NCBI RefSeq assembly: GCF_003691365.1
Contig: NZ_CP033087.1
Coordinates: forward strand, 207,501 to 260,000
Length of the DNA: 52,500 nucleotides
Source: Commensalibacter melissae
GTDB taxonomy: Bacteria > Pseudomonadota > Alphaproteobacteria > Acetobacterales > Acetobacteraceae
Reading direction: 5' to 3'
Shown: positions 10,914-20,424 of the stretch, one piece after another
Layout: each line of letters begins with the position of its first letter
Position numbering within the stretch: position 1 is the stretch's first letter
Notes under the pieces: model-generated
What the model was told of the DNA's origin: nothing
Database searches by the model: none
What the model saw: the letters and a program-made list of their open reading frames with translations, nothing else
Translations under genes and position numbers: made by a program

Positions 10914-11064
10914 TTTTTAATTTTTACGAATTAATAATAAAAATGACGAATAAGTTTGATTGTAATTGAAAAAATGTTAAAAGATATTAATTGATTAGTA
11001 ATAATGTTAATATATATAGAAAATTGATTTTCAATTATAAAAAAGAATTTATAACGAACTTAAA

Positions 11065-11601
11065 TTAATATTTTAATTGTTTTTTAATTATTTTATTCAA
11101 AAAAGATGCAAGATTTTTCTCTTTAAAAAGATATCCTGCAATATTTGCATTTTCTGCAGCCTGTAAATCAGTCGATTTATCACCAATCAAAAAAGAATGC
11201 TGACGATCAATGAATAAATCATGAATTGCATGTTCAATCATTCCTGGATGCGGTTTACGATCAGGGTGATCCTGTCGATACTTTTTAATCTTGGCTTCTG
11301 GATGGTAGGGACAATAATAAAAGGCATCAATAGCGGTATTATATTTTTTTAGTTTTTCTTGAATATAGCGATGAAAGTTCTGGACATCCCGTTCTGTGAA
11401 AAAACCGCGTGCAACCCCGGATTGATTGGTTACTACGACGGTAAGGAAACCGAGTTTCTTGGCTTGACAAATAGCTTCTTCAACCCCTTCAACCAAAATT
11501 AAATCTTCCAGGCGATAAGGATAATTCGTATCGATATTGATAACACCATCCCGGTCAAAAAAGATTGCAGGTTTTATAAATTTTGATAAAAAACGGGACA
11601 T
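11065..11601 (-). CDS. gmhB: D-glycero-D-manno-heptose 1,7-bisphosphate 7-phosphatase-like (HAD family)
   Basis: 178 aa. HAD motifs are all present: motif I F-F-D-R-D-G-V-I-N near residues 14-22, motif II V-V-T-N-Q-S-G, R-K-P-H-P-G-M and motif IV I-G-D-K-S-T-D. The wording is that of GmhB, which removes the 7-phosphate in ADP-heptose synthesis for lipopolysaccharide; hldD is also in this window. The zinc loop differs: E. coli C-P-H-H ... C-D-C-R-K-P reads here C-P-Y-H ... H-P-D-R-K-P, so only one Cys remains. A histidinol-phosphatase or other sugar-bisphosphatase role is possible. Monocistronic between two AT-rich spacers. Confidence 0.82.
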   Translation of the reverse strand: MSRFLSKFIKPAIFFDRDGVINIDTNYPYRLEDLILVEGVEEAICQAKKLGFLTVVVTNQSGVARGFFTERDVQNFHRYIQEKLKKYNTAIDAFYYCPYHPEAKIKKYRQDHPDRKPHPGMIEHAIHDLFIDRQHSFLIGDKSTDLQAAENANIAGYLFKEKNLASFLNKIIKKQLKY

Positions 11602-11872
11602 TCGAGAATATTTTCTATTTCATTGATGATTGTTAAATAAAATAATTAATTCGTTTTGACCGGTTATGAAATAGAAATCAATTTAAAAGTTTTCTTATCA
11701 CGTTTAAAGATTTATGATGATTTCAAATAAAGAAAGCGGTTGATTGTAAGATATAATAATAATTTATTAAAAAAATCATGTATAAAATCGCTTTTACAGA
11801 ATAGTGAACTAATTCAATAGGAATTAATTTTAATCATAATTTATTTTAATTTTTTCATGCAAGGGTTAACGG

Positions 11873-13708
11873 ATGCCTCAATATCGTTCATACATTTCTA
11901 CTCATGGTCGTAATATGGCTGGTGCACGTGCTTTATGGCGTGCAACTGGAATGAAAGATGATGATTTTCATAAACCAATTATTGCTGTGGTTAATTCTTT
12001 TACCCAATTTGTTCCCGGCCATGTTCATTTAAAGGATTTGGGCCAGATGGTTGCAAAAGAAATTGAAAATGCCGGTGGCGTGGCAAAGGAATTTAACACA
12101 ATTGCGATTGATGACGGAATTGCGATGGGGCATGATGGAATGCTATATTCCTTACCGAGTCGAGAGATTATTGCTGATTCAGTTGAATATATGGTGAATG
12201 CGCATTGTGCAGATGCAATGGTTTGTATTTCGAATTGTGATAAGATAACTCCTGGGATGCTAATGGCTGCAATGCGTTTGAACATCCCTGCTGTTTTTGT
12301 GTCCGGTGGTCCAATGGAAGCGGGTAAAAGTCATCTGGCTAATCATAAACTGGATCTGATTGATGCGATGATTGCCGCCGGTGATGATAATGTTCAAGAT
12401 AGTCAGGTAACGGAATATGAGCGAAACGCCTGCCCAACCTGTGGTTCCTGTTCTGGTATGTTTACGGCAAATTCCATGAATTGTCTAACCGAGGTTTTGG
12501 GTTTTTCCTTTCCTGGTAATGGCACTTTGTTGGCTACGCACAAAGATCGCCAGTTTTTATTCAGAAGGGCGGGCAAAAGAATTGTTGAACTTTGTAATTC
12601 TTATTATAGGGATGGTAATGATAAAATATTGCCACGTTCCATTGCAACGAAAGAGGCCTTTGAAAATGCGATGGCCCTAGATATTGCTATGGGGGGGTCA
12701 ACGAATACGATTTTACATCTTTTGGCCATAGCACAAGAAGGGGAAGTTCCTTTTACATTACAGGATATTGACCGTCTATCTCGTAAAATACCACAATTAT
12801 GTAAAGTGGCCCCGAATACTCAGCTCTACCATATTGAGGATGTGCATCGGGCTGGTGGTGTTTACGGAATTCTGGGTGAACTGGCTAAAGCGAATTTATT
12901 GCATCTCAACACGATCACGGTCCATTCAGATAGTTTAAAGGATGCTATTCTTCATTGGGATATTATTTCAACACATGAAAAATCTGTTTTGGATTTTTTT
13001 AAAGCCGCTCCCGGTGGTATCCCTTCTCAACAGGCCTTTAGTCAAAATCAGCGTTGGAAAACGTTGGATCAGGATCGTGTTGGCGGCTGTATCCGTGCTA
13101 TTGAACATGCATATTCCAAAGATGGTGGACTGGCTGTTTTGTATGGTAATTTAGCTGAAGATGGGTGTGTTGTAAAAACAGCCGGTGTTGATCAATCAAT
13201 TTTGGTATTTGAAGGCAAGGCACGTGTTTTTGAAAGCCAGGATAGTGCAGTTGAAAGCATTTTATCAGACCAAATTGAACCCGGGGATATTGTTGTTATT
13301 CGTTATGAAGGACCTAAGGGAGGTCCGGGAATGCAGGAAATGCTTTATCCAACCAGTTATTTGAAATCAAAAAATCTTGGGAAACTTTGTGCGTTATTGA
13401 CAGATGGACGCTTTTCAGGTGGAACATCCGGTTTATCAATTGGGCATGTATCTCCAGAGGCTGCTGACAAAGGAACAATTGGCTTGGTTAAAGACGGGGA
13501 TACAATTAAGATTGATATTCCTAATCGCTCCATTCATTTGCAGGTATCGGATGATATCCTGAAACAGCGCCGAAATGAGCAGGATCAAAAGGGCTGGAAA
13601 CCTGTCAGGGCAAGAGCACGTAAAGTTAGTATGGCCTTGAAATCCTATGCGATGATGGCAACCAGTGCGGACAAGGGGGCTGTTAGAAATAGAAAATTAT
13701 TTGATTAA
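11873..13708 (+). CDS. ilvD: Dihydroxy-acid dehydratase
   Basis: 611 aa, close to the 616 aa of E. coli IlvD. Iron-sulfur ligands sit in [12 protein letters not shown] (about residue 122) and [11 protein letters not shown] (about residue 195). [12 protein letters not shown] and the C-terminal [10 protein letters not shown] are family signatures. It dehydrates 2,3-dihydroxy-isovalerate and -methylvalerate to the 2-oxo acids for valine, isoleucine, leucine and pantothenate. It stands alone, without other ilv genes nearby. I saw no leader peptide or T-box upstream. Confidence 0.97.
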   Translation: MPQYRSYISTHGRNMAGARALWRATGMKDDDFHKPIIAVVNSFTQFVPGHVHLKDLGQMVAKEIENAGGVAKEFNTIAIDDGIAMGHDGMLYSLPSREIIADSVEYMVNAHCADAMVCISNCDKITPGMLMAAMRLNIPAVFVSGGPMEAGKSHLANHKLDLIDAMIAAGDDNVQDSQVTEYERNACPTCGSCSGMFTANSMNCLTEVLGFSFPGNGTLLATHKDRQFLFRRAGKRIVELCNSYYRDGNDKILPRSIATKEAFENAMALDIAMGGSTNTILHLLAIAQEGEVPFTLQDIDRLSRKIPQLCKVAPNTQLYHIEDVHRAGGVYGILGELAKANLLHLNTITVHSDSLKDAILHWDIISTHEKSVLDFFKAAPGGIPSQQAFSQNQRWKTLDQDRVGGCIRAIEHAYSKDGGLAVLYGNLAEDGCVVKTAGVDQSILVFEGKARVFESQDSAVESILSDQIEPGDIVVIRYEGPKGGPGMQEMLYPTSYLKSKNLGKLCALLTDGRFSGGTSGLSIGHVSPEAADKGTIGLVKDGDTIKIDIPNRSIHLQVSDDILKQRRNEQDQKGWKPVRARARKVSMALKSYAMMATSADKGAVRNRKLFD

Positions 13709-13718
13709 TTAAAACAAC

Positions 13719-13770
13719 TACGCTTTTAGTGGGATAATTGTTTCATTATTTTATTGAAAGCGTATTATTT
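13719..13770 (+). terminator. Possible terminator after ilvD
   Basis: 8-bp inverted repeat TACGCTTT (13719-13726) / AAAGCGTA (13757-13764), loop ~30 nt, followed by TTATTT. The long loop makes it a weak candidate. It lies between the convergent ilvD and glycosyltransferase genes. Confidence 0.35.
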
Positions 13771-13811
13771 CGTAAAAAAATGTGTTTTGAAAATGCAATA
13801 TAGGATTTTAT

Positions 13812-14702
13812 TTAAAAAAGAATATTTTTAACTTTATAATTAAATCCATCTTTTATTCCATTAAATAAATATCTTAAGGATTGGACTCTATTTTTTTGAA
13901 TCACGCATAAAAGGAAACATGTCATAATTCTGCATAAAGTTGAAGGAAAAGTAAAAAAAGGTTTGTTCCTGTAAATTTTATGGGTAATGATCAGGTTACG
14001 TACAAGATAATATAATTTCTTATTTGAAAAAATTTGGGAATGTAAAATAACATCATGTACAAAAATAAAATCTGGAACATACAGAATTTTATTATTTTTT
14101 TGTGATAAGTAATATGAAAAAGCCAAATCGTCAAAATAAATAAACAGATCATCTATTATTATATGGGCGTATTTTTTTAAAATGTTTTTATGAATAATGG
14201 TTCCTACAAACGAAAAGGTTTGTACTTCACAGATTGCATCAGACTGCGGTAAAAACTGTTTTGGGTTTATTTTATAATGTATTGTGGCCAGTAAAGTTGA
14301 GGGTATTTTTTTAAAGGGTATGTTCATGGAACATATTTTATAATCAGGGGTTAATACCCTGCAGCAAAAAATTTGATAATTGTCTTTTTTGAACTGGATA
14401 AAATTATCAAGCAAATTCTCAGCTGGATAGGCATCATCATCAAAGAAAAAAATCCAGTCTATGTCTAAAGACGCAATATATTGGGCACCGTATTTAAATC
14501 CACCCGCACCCCCAATATTATTTTTCATGCGCAAGATTTGTAGGCGGGATTCTTTTAGAGAGGATAGCCATTGTTCTGTACCATCTGTGGATGCATTGTC
14601 AATGACTATTATTGTATCAAATTTAAGGGCAAAAGTTGCGCGTAAACATAATTGTAATTTATTCAGCCGATTGTAAGTTACAATGAGAGCAGCACATTTC
14701 AT
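13812..14702 (-). CDS. Glycosyltransferase family 2 (GT-A fold)
   Basis: 296 aa. N-terminal I-V-T-Y-N-R and V-I-D-N-A-S-T-D-G-T form the nucleotide-sugar site, N-I-G-G-A-G-G-F-K-Y-G follows, and F-F-D-D-D-A-Y-P around residue 90 supplies the metal-binding Asp triad. The residues I-Y-F-D-D-L-A-F near 195 fit the catalytic-base region of rhamnosyl/galactofuranosyl-type GT2 enzymes. A surface polysaccharide or lipopolysaccharide role is likely, but it has no polysaccharide neighbours. Very AT-rich codons. Start ATG at 14702 has no strong ribosome-binding site. Confidence 0.85.
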   Translation of the reverse strand: MKCAALIVTYNRLNKLQLCLRATFALKFDTIIVIDNASTDGTEQWLSSLKESRLQILRMKNNIGGAGGFKYGAQYIASLDIDWIFFFDDDAYPAENLLDNFIQFKKDNYQIFCCRVLTPDYKICSMNIPFKKIPSTLLATIHYKINPKQFLPQSDAICEVQTFSFVGTIIHKNILKKYAHIIIDDLFIYFDDLAFSYYLSQKNNKILYVPDFIFVHDVILHSQIFSNKKLYYLVRNLIITHKIYRNKPFFTFPSTLCRIMTCFLLCVIQKNRVQSLRYLFNGIKDGFNYKVKNILF

Positions 14703-14761
14703 TTATGGGAGAGCCATTTAAAAGAATACATATTTCTTTATATAGCATAAAACAATAGAAT

Positions 14762-14791
14762 AAGTTAAAATAACAAATGGTTATTTAACTT
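14762..14791. repeat. AT-rich inverted repeat between tRNA-Glu and the glycosyltransferase gene
   Basis: AAGTTAAAATAAC (14762-14774) and GTTATTTAACTT (14780-14791) pair over 12 bp with one bulged A and a 5-nt loop. Read on the minus strand it lies ~50 nt past the tRNA-Glu end and is followed by ATTCTATTGTTTT, so it could end the tRNA transcript. Confidence 0.35.
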
Positions 14792-14820
14792 CAGACTAGA
14801 TATGAATAATATTCGATGCA

Positions 14821-14842
14821 AATAATTTATGCAATAAATTAT
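14821..14842 (-). terminator. Hairpin abutting the tRNA-Glu 3' end
   Basis: AATAATTTAT (14821-14830) and ATAAATTATT (14834-14843) form a perfect 10-bp stem with a 3-nt loop, and its last base is the CCA-end A of the tRNA gene. It contains no G-C pair outside the loop. It may help 3' processing or termination; no strong T-run follows. Confidence 0.3.
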
Positions 14843-14918
14843 TGGCGTCCCGTACGGGAGTCGAACCCGTGTTGCCGCCGTGAAAGGGCGATGTCCTAGG
14901 CCTCTAGACGAACGGGAC
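14843..14918 (-). tRNA. tRNA-Glu(TTC)
   Basis: 76 nt with encoded CCA, read on the minus strand. It starts GTCCCGTTCGTCTAGAGG and has anticodon loop CTTTCAC (anticodon TTC) and acceptor 3' strand ACGGGAC before GCCA. A sigma-70-like promoter lies immediately upstream. Confidence 0.96.
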
Positions 14919-14934
14919 AGAGGCAATGAAGGTT

Positions 14935-14963
14935 TTAATACATGGGTGTGATCTCTTGGTCAA
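14935..14963 (-). promoter_or_regulatory. Probable promoter of tRNA-Glu
   Basis: Minus strand: -35 TTGACC (14958-14963), 17-bp spacer, -10 TATTAA (14935-14940). The start would be near 14928, ten bases before the mature tRNA 5' end. It lies in the 55-bp space after recJ. Confidence 0.6.
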
Positions 14964-14973
14964 GTAAAAAATA

Positions 14974-16779
14974 TTAATTTTTTATAAAACTTGCATCTTT
15001 TATAAAAAAAGTTGTATTTTCCTTTCCATTCCATTGATTGTTACGTAACCATCCTGCCAAATGAACAGGTCGCCGGTTTTGAGAATCTTCTAAGAATACA
15101 GTTATCGGATTCTGATCTGCACGGAAGAGAAGGGCTTTTAAGGATTGTCTTTCTTCTCCCTGAATGATTAACCGTAAGGTATTCCCATCTTTGCCTATCC
15201 TGTCCGTACGGATAATGTGTACATAAGACAGGACAATGAGGGGTTCTTCATTTCCATTTCCAAAGGGAGCCAGATTTTCAATCTGTTTGGCCAGTTCAAC
15301 TGAGGCTCCTGCTGGAGTGATGACGGTTTCAATTTCTAAATCTGCGACAGTCGGATAATGAATGGCCTGGTTTAAATAATGATTAAGAAAATCGTGTAAT
15401 TTCTGGCCTTTGTCTTTATGATAGCAATAACCGGCTGCCATTGTATGACCTCCTCCCTGGATTAATAAATCAGCCTGTTTTGCTGCGATAATAGCGGCTC
15501 CCAAATCTAGGCCAGGAACAGACCGGCCAGAGCCTTTGACGGTGCCATCCTGTAGTTCTGTCCCGATTAAAATTGGACGGTTGATTTGTTCCTTGATGCG
15601 GCCTGCAACAATGCCAACGATACCGGAATGCCATTTTGGATTGCTAAGCATAATGACGGCATTACCTTGTCTATATTGTTCCATTGCTTGTTCGGTGGCC
15701 TGATCCAATACATCTTTTTCAATATTCTGCCGTTGTTTATTGATGGTATCAAGACGCTCGGCAATCAGTCTTGCATCAAAGGGGTTAGAGTTCGTTAAAA
15801 GCTGTAATCCAAGACTTGCTTCGGAAATACGTCCACCAGCATTAATTCTCGGACCTAATGCGAATCCGCAACTAAAGGCGTTGGGTACTTGCGTAATTCC
15901 AGCAACATCCAATAAGGCAGCCAACCCTATACGTTCACGTTTTGCTAGGATTTTCAAGCCTTGCGTGACAAAGGCTCTATTTAAGCCTGTCAAAGGCATA
16001 ACGTCACAAATTGTCGATAAAGCGACGAGATCCATTAATTTAAAAAGATTAGGTTCAGGGTTGGTTTGAAAATAATTTTTTTCCCGCAGATTTCGGGTAA
16101 TTGCAATGGATGCAATAAAGCTTACTCCACCGGCACAAAGATTGCCTAGTCTGGATGTGCAGTCTAAACGATTAGGATTGACGGTTGCATAAATATTGGG
16201 AACGGTCTCTGATTTATGGTGGTCAAAAACGATAAGGTCTGTTTTTTCCTGATTAATCTGATCAAAAACGGAATGAGCTGCGGTTCCACAATCGACACAG
16301 ATGATAAGGGTTGCCCCTTGTTGAATAAGCTGTTCCAGCGCTTGCACATTTGGACCATAACCTTCCTTGAAGCGATCTGGAATGTATGAAATGGCTTGAT
16401 TTCCCAGCATGGAAAAAAAGTCGCTAAACAGGGCTGTGGCACAGCCACCATCTACATCGTAATCGCCAAATATGGCAATTTTCTCATGGTTAATTATGGC
16501 ATCGGCAATACGTGCTGCCGCTTTGTCCATATCTTTTAAACAAGAGGGATTGGGGAGTAATGCTTTAAGGGTTGGGGATAAAAAAAAAGGCAAATTTTCC
16601 GTGGAAACCCCTCTTAATGCCATCATGCGACCAACAACCTCGAAAAGGGAAGCTTTTTGAGCAATCGCTTGTGCCTGACGATCTAGAAAATGTTGGTCCA
16701 GAGAAGAATGACGCCATATCCACTGGCGTCCTGAAAGACTTTGACTGACATTAAGGACTAGAGAAGAGGTTTCCGACAT
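14974..16779 (-). CDS. recJ: Single-stranded-DNA-specific exonuclease RecJ
   Basis: 601 aa, within the usual size. The DHH phosphoesterase motifs are clear: D-Y-D-V-D-G at 106-111, C-V-D-C-G near 161-165, D-H-H at 186-188; the DHHA1 part carries S-G-R-S and G-G-G-H-T-M-A-A-G. It degrades single-stranded DNA 5' to 3' in RecF-pathway recombination, mismatch and base-excision repair. Last gene of a minus-strand run; 15 bp separate it from glpX. Confidence 0.96.
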   Translation of the reverse strand: MSETSSLVLNVSQSLSGRQWIWRHSSLDQHFLDRQAQAIAQKASLFEVVGRMMALRGVSTENLPFFLSPTLKALLPNPSCLKDMDKAAARIADAIINHEKIAIFGDYDVDGGCATALFSDFFSMLGNQAISYIPDRFKEGYGPNVQALEQLIQQGATLIICVDCGTAAHSVFDQINQEKTDLIVFDHHKSETVPNIYATVNPNRLDCTSRLGNLCAGGVSFIASIAITRNLREKNYFQTNPEPNLFKLMDLVALSTICDVMPLTGLNRAFVTQGLKILAKRERIGLAALLDVAGITQVPNAFSCGFALGPRINAGGRISEASLGLQLLTNSNPFDARLIAERLDTINKQRQNIEKDVLDQATEQAMEQYRQGNAVIMLSNPKWHSGIVGIVAGRIKEQINRPILIGTELQDGTVKGSGRSVPGLDLGAAIIAAKQADLLIQGGGHTMAAGYCYHKDKGQKLHDFLNHYLNQAIHYPTVADLEIETVITPAGASVELAKQIENLAPFGNGNEEPLIVLSYVHIIRTDRIGKDGNTLRLIIQGEERQSLKALLFRADQNPITVFLEDSQNRRPVHLAGWLRNNQWNGKENTTFFIKDASFIKN

Positions 16780-16794
16780 GGAGATTTGAGGAAT

Positions 16795-17790
16795 TTAAAT
16801 AGTTGTTTGAGGTTTGTTACGCGGGTCGTGGCAAGCGTTAATGAAACGGATGGTTTTTGATACTGATCTCGTAACTATTGAATTTGTCCATACATGATTT
16901 CCTTTCCAGCGTACACCTTTAAGGATATCACCATTTGTAACCCCTGTTGCCGAAAATAAGACATTTCCATTGGCCATGTCATGAAGGGAAAGTTTGCGTT
17001 GCGGATCAAGGGGATTCATCTTTCTGGCACGATCAATCTGCTCTTTATTTTCAAAAAGTAGTCTGCCCTGCATTTGCCCATCAAAACAACGTAATGCCGC
17101 AGCAGCAAGAACGCCTTCTGGGGCACCACCTGATCCTATGACAATATCAACATTACTTTTTGGGAGACAGGTTGAGATAATGCTGGCAACATCGCCATCA
17201 GACACTAGTTTGACATGAGCGCCGGCTTCACGGGCTTTGGCAATAATTTCCTCATGACGCTCTCTTTCCAAAATGCTGAGAGTTAAATCAGAAACATCAA
17301 CTTTTTTCGCTTTTGCAAGGTTCATTAAATTAGTTTTAACATTATTATCTATGTCAATGACACCTTCGGGGTAGCCCGGACCAATGGCAATTTTGTCCAT
17401 GTAGATATCAGGGGCATGAAGAAAGTTCCCCTTTTCCGCCAATGCAACGACAGTGATCGCATTGGGCAGATTCTTGGCAACGAGATTTGTTCCTTCCAAT
17501 GGATCGACAGCAATATCCATTTCGGGTCCGCCAGCCCCAACTTTTTCACCAATATAAAGCATGGGAGCCTCATCCATTTCACCTTCACCGATTACGACGG
17601 TGCCTGAAATGGCAACAGTATCAAAAGCTTGCCGCATGCCTTGAACGGCTGCTGCATCAGCTTCGTTTTTCTTGCCAAGTCCAACCCAGTGAAAGGACTT
17701 AAGTGCTGCAGCTTCCGTCACGCGTACAAGTTCAAGCGCCAAGTTTCGATCAGAGACGGTATAACCAGATTGAAAAGGAGGCTTATTCAT
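16795..17790 (-). CDS. glpX: Fructose-1,6-bisphosphatase, class II
   Basis: 331 aa. GlpX signatures: V-V-I-G-E-G-E-M-D-E-A-P near residue 65, D-P-L-E-G-T at 96-101, and G-S-G-G-A-P-E-G-V-L-A-A-A-A-L. It hydrolyses fructose-1,6-bisphosphate to fructose-6-phosphate with Mn2+ (in some relatives also sedoheptulose-1,7-bisphosphate), feeding gluconeogenesis and the pentose phosphate pathway. It lies between hom and recJ, 27 and 15 bp away. Confidence 0.95.
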   Translation of the reverse strand: MNKPPFQSGYTVSDRNLALELVRVTEAAALKSFHWVGLGKKNEADAAAVQGMRQAFDTVAISGTVVIGEGEMDEAPMLYIGEKVGAGGPEMDIAVDPLEGTNLVAKNLPNAITVVALAEKGNFLHAPDIYMDKIAIGPGYPEGVIDIDNNVKTNLMNLAKAKKVDVSDLTLSILERERHEEIIAKAREAGAHVKLVSDGDVASIISTCLPKSNVDIVIGSGGAPEGVLAAAALRCFDGQMQGRLLFENKEQIDRARKMNPLDPQRKLSLHDMANGNVLFSATGVTNGDILKGVRWKGNHVWTNSIVTRSVSKTIRFINACHDPRNKPQTTI

Positions 17791-17817
17791 GATTTAAAAT
17801 TTCCTTGTATGTAATGA

Positions 17818-19140
17818 TTATGGCTCTTCAATGCGGATCATGATGGGTTTTTCCAGAATTGCAGGAAGGTCATAAATTGCTTTTAATGACTTTAATAAAG
17901 AACTTTCCTTGTTTTTATGAGTCACAAGTACGATAGGAACTGTATTTTCAGAATCAGTAGTCATATGATTTTTATGTTGCAACAGGCTTCGTAGGGAAAC
18001 ATTGTTTTCTTTGAAAATGGTTGCAATATCAGCCACAACACCTGGTTTATCCTCAACAATAAGACGTATATAATAGGCTTTGTTAAAATCCGAGTTGGGG
18101 ACAAGTGTTGCGGGACGGAGTTCATTCCAGTCCGTTCCCCACATCGGTATTGTATTGCCTCTGGCGATATCGATGATATCAGCGCAAACAGCCGTGGCGG
18201 TTGGGCCTTCGCCAGCTCCGGCACCTTCAAGCATCAGATAACCTGAAAATTCGCCTTTTGTTCTGATGGCATTAATTACGCCATTAACACGGGCCAAGGG
18301 AGAGGACTGAGGCAAAAGTGCGGGATGAACACGTAATTCCAGTTTGTTTTCTGAATGATATTGTGCCATACCCACCAATTTAATCGTGTAACCCAATTCT
18401 TGGGCATAATGGATATCATGTGGAGAGATGTTTCGAATTCCTTCAACAAAAATATCTTTGAAATTGAAAGTATACCCAAAACCAAGGCTTGCCAGAATGG
18501 CAAGTTTATGAGCGGCATCAAGTCCATCAATATCGGTGGATGGATCAGCTTCGGCATATCCAAGTTGCTGAGTTTCCTTTAGGATGTCTTCAAAACCCTG
18601 TCCAGTTCTTGTCATGGTGGTCAACATGTAGTTACAGGTTCCGTTTAAGATTCCGCCAATTTCAATCAGGCGATCTGCCGCCAAGGCTTCTTTGATGGTT
18701 TTAATAATGGGAATTCCACCTGCAACGGCAGCTTCAAAAAGTAATGGAACATTTTGACTGGCAGCCATTTTGGCAAGTTCGTTACCGTGCAGAGCAATCA
18801 GAGCCTTATTTGCTGTAACAACAGCTTTTTTATTTTTTATTGCTTCACAGACAAGTTCATAAGCCGCTCCATTTGCACCGCCGATCAATTCAACAACAAC
18901 ATCTATATCAGGATCAGTTGCAAGATCTAACGGATCTTCGTACCATTTAAATGTTGTTAAATCAATATTTCGATTTTTATAACGGTTTTTGGCATTCACG
19001 GCATGGATGCGGATCGGGCGTCCAGCACGGTTCGTTATAGTTTTTTGATTATTTTGCAATAATCGTAACACGCCAATTCCTACGGTTCCAAGACCAGCGA
19101 TTCCAAGGTTTAAGGGTTTATTAACCGAAGGATTATCCAT
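17818..19140 (-). CDS. hom: Homoserine dehydrogenase
   Basis: 440 aa. N-terminal NAD(P)-binding G-L-G-T-V-G-I-G-V-L (17-26), catalytic domain with L-I-G-G-A-N-G-A, V-T-A-N-K-A-L-I, G-G-I-P-I-I and L-N-G-T-C-N-Y-M-L-T, and a C-terminal ACT domain (about 355-430, starting D-K-P-G-V-V-A-D-I-A) for threonine feedback. It reduces aspartate semialdehyde to homoserine for threonine and methionine. The aminotransferase gene lies 51 bp upstream. Confidence 0.97.
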   Translation of the reverse strand: MDNPSVNKPLNLGIAGLGTVGIGVLRLLQNNQKTITNRAGRPIRIHAVNAKNRYKNRNIDLTTFKWYEDPLDLATDPDIDVVVELIGGANGAAYELVCEAIKNKKAVVTANKALIALHGNELAKMAASQNVPLLFEAAVAGGIPIIKTIKEALAADRLIEIGGILNGTCNYMLTTMTRTGQGFEDILKETQQLGYAEADPSTDIDGLDAAHKLAILASLGFGYTFNFKDIFVEGIRNISPHDIHYAQELGYTIKLVGMAQYHSENKLELRVHPALLPQSSPLARVNGVINAIRTKGEFSGYLMLEGAGAGEGPTATAVCADIIDIARGNTIPMWGTDWNELRPATLVPNSDFNKAYYIRLIVEDKPGVVADIATIFKENNVSLRSLLQHKNHMTTDSENTVPIVLVTHKNKESSLLKSLKAIYDLPAILEKPIMIRIEEP

Positions 19141-19191
19141 AAAATTTCTCCGAGCAAGATATATATTTTTTCTTAAATAAAGATAGTTGGG

Positions 19192-20376
19192 CTATTTAGA
19201 ATAAGCCTGCATGAAATGTTTTATTGAACGGCAGGCTTGTCTCAATCTTTGGGTATTTTCCACCAGACCAATTCGAACATGATCGTCACCATACTCACCA
19301 AAACCAAGACCAGGGGCGACAGCAACCTGGGCTTCCTTGAGAAGGAGTTTGGAAAATTCAACACTTCCCATTGATTTAAATTGTTCAGGAATGGGGGCCC
19401 ATGCAAACATGGAGGCTTCAGGGGAAGGAACATTCCATCCAGCTGAATGCAACCCTTTGATTATGGTATCCCTTCTTTCTTTATATAGGGTCCGAATTTT
19501 TTCTATATAATCCTGGGGATTGTTCAGGGCTGCCGTTGCGGCAACTTGAACTGGTGTGAAGGCCCCATAATCTAAATACGATTTGATTCGGGTTAGTGCA
19601 GCAATCAGTTTTCTGTTACCGGCGGCAAAACCGATACGCCAGCCAGCCATTGAGTAGGTTTTAGACATGGAAGTAAATTCGACAGCGATATCTTTTGCTC
19701 CTGGTATTTCCAAAATGGAGGGTGGAATTTTCTCACCAAAATAAATTTCAGCATAAGCCAAATCAGAGAGAATCCAGATTGATTCTTTTTTTGCAAACTG
19801 AACGAGATCACGATAAAAATCCAGTTCTGCCAAATAGGCGGTGGGATTTGAAGGAAAATTGACGATAAGGGCGGTGGGTTTCGGAATGGAATGTTTAACA
19901 GCACGATGCAGTGCTTCCAGCATATGTTCATCTGGTTTTGCAGGAATTGAGCGAATTGCAGCACCAGCGATAATAAATCCAAATTGATGAATGGGATAGG
20001 AAGGATTGGGAACAAGAATAGTATCGCCAGGACTGGTGATTGCAGAAGCCAGGTTTGCCAATCCTTCCTTTGATCCCAAAGTCACGATTGTTTCATGTTC
20101 AGGATCAAGGGTGACATTAAAACGTCTTTGATAATAATTTGCGAGGGCTTTGCGTAGGCCGGCAATTCCACGACTGACGGAATAACCGTGGACACGGGGG
20201 GCAGAGGTTGTTTCAATTAATTTTTGGATAACATGTTCAGGGGGACGGCTATCTGGATTTCCCATACCCAGATCTATAATATCTTCTCCACGTGCTCGTG
20301 CGGCCTTTTTAGCGGCATTTACTTCAGCAAATACATAAGGTGGCAAGCGACGAATACGATGGAATTCTTCTGTCAT
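19192..20376 (-). CDS. PLP-dependent aminotransferase class I/II, AlaC-like
   Basis: 394 aa. Fold-type I aminotransferase with substrate loop L-G-M-G-N-P-D, N-F-P-S-N-P-T-A, S-D-L-A-Y-A-E, PLP lysine K239 in S-M-S-K-T-Y-S-M-A-G-W-R-I-G-F, and C-terminal R-I-G-L-V-E. The wording is that of the AlaC/YfdZ group (glutamate-pyruvate transaminase), also often annotated as LL-diaminopimelate aminotransferase-like. Its position directly before hom suggests a role in alanine or aspartate-family amino acids. Exact substrates are uncertain. Confidence 0.88.
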   Translation of the reverse strand: MTEEFHRIRRLPPYVFAEVNAAKKAARARGEDIIDLGMGNPDSRPPEHVIQKLIETTSAPRVHGYSVSRGIAGLRKALANYYQRRFNVTLDPEHETIVTLGSKEGLANLASAITSPGDTILVPNPSYPIHQFGFIIAGAAIRSIPAKPDEHMLEALHRAVKHSIPKPTALIVNFPSNPTAYLAELDFYRDLVQFAKKESIWILSDLAYAEIYFGEKIPPSILEIPGAKDIAVEFTSMSKTYSMAGWRIGFAAGNRKLIAALTRIKSYLDYGAFTPVQVAATAALNNPQDYIEKIRTLYKERRDTIIKGLHSAGWNVPSPEASMFAWAPIPEQFKSMGSVEFSKLLLKEAQVAVAPGLGFGEYGDDHVRIGLVENTQRLRQACRSIKHFMQAYSK

Positions 20377-20424
20377 GACATAGACTCGTTTGAATAGAAT
20401 AAATTGAAATTAAAAAAGAAAATA

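Noticed and set aside
11602-11872. Attenuator or T-box ahead of ilvD
   Set aside because: No leader peptide rich in Val/Leu/Ile and no T-box hallmark sequences could be seen.
16947-17814. Plus-strand frames opposite glpX
   Set aside because: Shadow frames of a strongly recognised gene.
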